DNA of 6,010 bases, from contig JAFYIW010000186.1 of the NCBI GenBank assembly GCA_017538465.1, positions 1 to 6,010 of the forward strand, written 5' to 3'. Below, piece after piece: positions 5,204 through 6,010 of this stretch. The translations under genes were made by a program, and so were the position numbers. Each line of letters starts with the position of its first letter. Position 1 is the first letter of the stretch. Source of the DNA: Victivallales bacterium (GTDB lineage: Bacteria; Verrucomicrobiota; Lentisphaeria; Oligosphaerales; Oligosphaeraceae). The notes under the pieces were generated by a model that worked only from the letters and a program-made list of their open reading frames with translations, had not been told where the DNA came from and ran no database searches.

Positions 5204-5929
5204 TCAAGTCGCGTTGCTGGGCGTATCGGGAAGTTCCTTCATCCAGAGGTTCTCCGCGACGGCAATGGGAAGGTTGACTCGTCGCTTTTCGGCACCGAGT
5301 AGCAAGGCGAGGCTACTGCCGTCCAAGGCGAGGTCGCCAATCAGCACTGGAGTGCCTGGCGTCAACGAAAGCGTGGCCAAACGCTCTTCGGCATCAGCGA
5401 GATTTTTGCTGGCAAAGGCGAAACTGCAATGAGTGCCCGGGGGAAGTTCCGTGGCGACCGAGAATTTGTCATCCGGATTCTCATTGAGCAGCGCCATCGC
5501 CTCGGTGAGGTAAACCGCCAGCGGCTTGCAGTCCGTGCGTCTGCCCAATGCGTTGCACAGAATGATGAAGCGCCTGATGATGTCGTCATTCACGATATGG
5601 TCAATGCTGCTGGAGACATAATGCGCGGTGTCGGGCGAAAGGGCGAACGCCCGTTGGAAGAAGCCCTCCAGCGTCTGGTGGCTTTTGGCGACACGCTCGG
5701 CAATCTTCAAGCCGTCGGGAGTGAGTTCAACCGGGTAATGGGTGTTGTAGTGAATTAGTCCCCGTGATTTAAGTTGGCGCAGTGCGGTTGTCACCGAGGG
5801 CATCTTGACGTTCAGGCACTCGGCGATGTCTTTGGTATGGGCATGGCCATGCAGCCGCGTGAGGGTGTAGATTGCCTCAATGTAGTCCACAAGACTGTAG
5901 GACAGCTGCTTGGAGTCGTTGTCTGGCAT
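5204..5929 (-). CDS. DtxR/MntR-family metal-dependent transcriptional repressor with FeoA-like domain
   Basis: Represses metal-uptake or homeostasis genes when Fe(II) or Mn(II) is bound. The 241 residues hold an N-terminal winged helix (about 10-75: VDYIEAIYTLTRLHG, then TKDIAECLNVKMPSVTTALRQL as the DNA-reading helices), a dimerization and metal-binding segment (about 80-150) and a C-terminal SH3/FeoA-like domain (about 160-232: LPPGTHCSF, LSLTPGTPVLIGD, LPIAVAENLWM). Of the metal ligands I recall for MntR and DtxR, Asp15 and Glu18 (like MntR Asp8 and Glu11), His84 and His111 are kept. MntR Glu99 or DtxR Cys102 aligns with Ser107, and the conserved Glu next to the last His is Asp110, so metal preference cannot be assigned. 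It is the first gene of the kinase-like pair and overlaps or abuts the next gene. No Shine-Dalgarno precedes the ATG (5927-5929); a repeat array starts six bases upstream. Its targets are not visible. Confidence 0.92.
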   Translation of the reverse strand: MPDNDSKQLSYSLVDYIEAIYTLTRLHGHAHTKDIAECLNVKMPSVTTALRQLKSRGLIHYNTHYPVELTPDGLKIAERVAKSHQTLEGFFQRAFALSPDTAHYVSSSIDHIVNDDIIRRFIILCNALGRRTDCKPLAVYLTEAMALLNENPDDKFSVATELPPGTHCSFAFASKNLADAEERLATLSLTPGTPVLIGDLALDGSSLALLLGAEKRRVNLPIAVAENLWMKELPDTPSNAT

Positions 5930-5935
5930 GGCACA

Positions 5936-6010
5936 AGAGGTGAGAGGTGAGAGGTGTTTAAAGTTTAAAGGGAAAAGGTGAAAGTTCAGGTCTCAGGTCT
6001 CAGGTCCCAG
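5936..6010. repeat. Phase-perfect heptad tandem array upstream of the metal repressor gene
   Basis: Ten successive plus-strand heptads without a phase slip, then five bases of an eleventh: AGAGGTG three times (5936-5956), TTTAAAG twice (5957-5970), GGAAAAG, GTGAAAG (5978-5984), TTCAGGT, CTCAGGT twice (5992-6005), then CCCAG to the window edge. The unit changes while the 7-base register holds. It begins six bases before the ATG of the repressor gene, so that mRNA leader reads CACCUCU-type units. The array probably continues past the edge. The repressor promoter should lie here or beyond; the TTTAAA elements could serve as -10 sequences, but nothing supports that. Confidence 0.88.

Noticed and set aside
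23..6010. Composite transposon or genomic island bounded by the inverted arrays
   Set aside because: No transposase, integrase or target-site duplication is seen, the genes are core housekeeping types, and a third array lies inside the segment.
5936..6010. CRISPR array
   Set aside because: The units are 7 bases with no spacers, far too short for CRISPR repeats.

Overview
The window is a compact, moderately GC-rich bacterial chromosome segment. All seven genes I can support lie on the minus strand, so transcription runs from high to low coordinates. The best lineage marker is a 51-residue basic protein (2332-2487) that matches my memory of the small 'signature protein' of the Planctomycetes-Verrucomicrobia-Chlamydiae (PVC) superphylum. 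A sugar kinase-like protein of the LPS/Kdo kinase fold suggests an outer membrane. Most genes lack a clear Shine-Dalgarno sequence. I infer Verrucomicrobiota, Kiritimatiellota or Lentisphaerota; a finer placement is not possible by eye.

In order of transcription: a DtxR/MntR-type metal-dependent repressor with a C-terminal FeoA-like domain (5929-5204) overlaps or abuts an LPS core kinase-like gene (ATG at 5198, TTG at 5207; ends 4419). After a 45-base gap filled by tandem repeats comes pyrK, the Fe-S/FAD electron-transfer subunit of dihydroorotate dehydrogenase (4373-3579). A 125-base AT-rich gap precedes a short sigma-70 family sigma factor (3453-2575). The small basic protein gene follows, with its own promoter-like -10, a good ribosome binding site and a strong intrinsic terminator. 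Last come nifU (2201-1281) and nifS (1260-85), a two-gene Fe-S cluster assembly unit with no nitrogenase genes in view.

The genes are individually ordinary, but they form a loose metal and Fe-S theme: a metal-sensing repressor, an Fe-S redox subunit (PyrK) and an Fe-S scaffold plus sulfur donor (NifU/NifS). Whether the repressor controls the others cannot be read from the sequence.

The most unusual structure is non-coding. Three spacers (23-96, 4377-4418, 5936-6010) are built from degenerate tandem repeats with a period of 7 bases. The unit sequence changes along each array while the 7-base phase is mostly kept. These arrays sit within 0 to 6 bases of coding ends, supply the nifS stop codon, and replace the expected ribosome binding sites of pyrK and the repressor gene. 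The left and right arrays share an ordered four-heptad block in inverted orientation.
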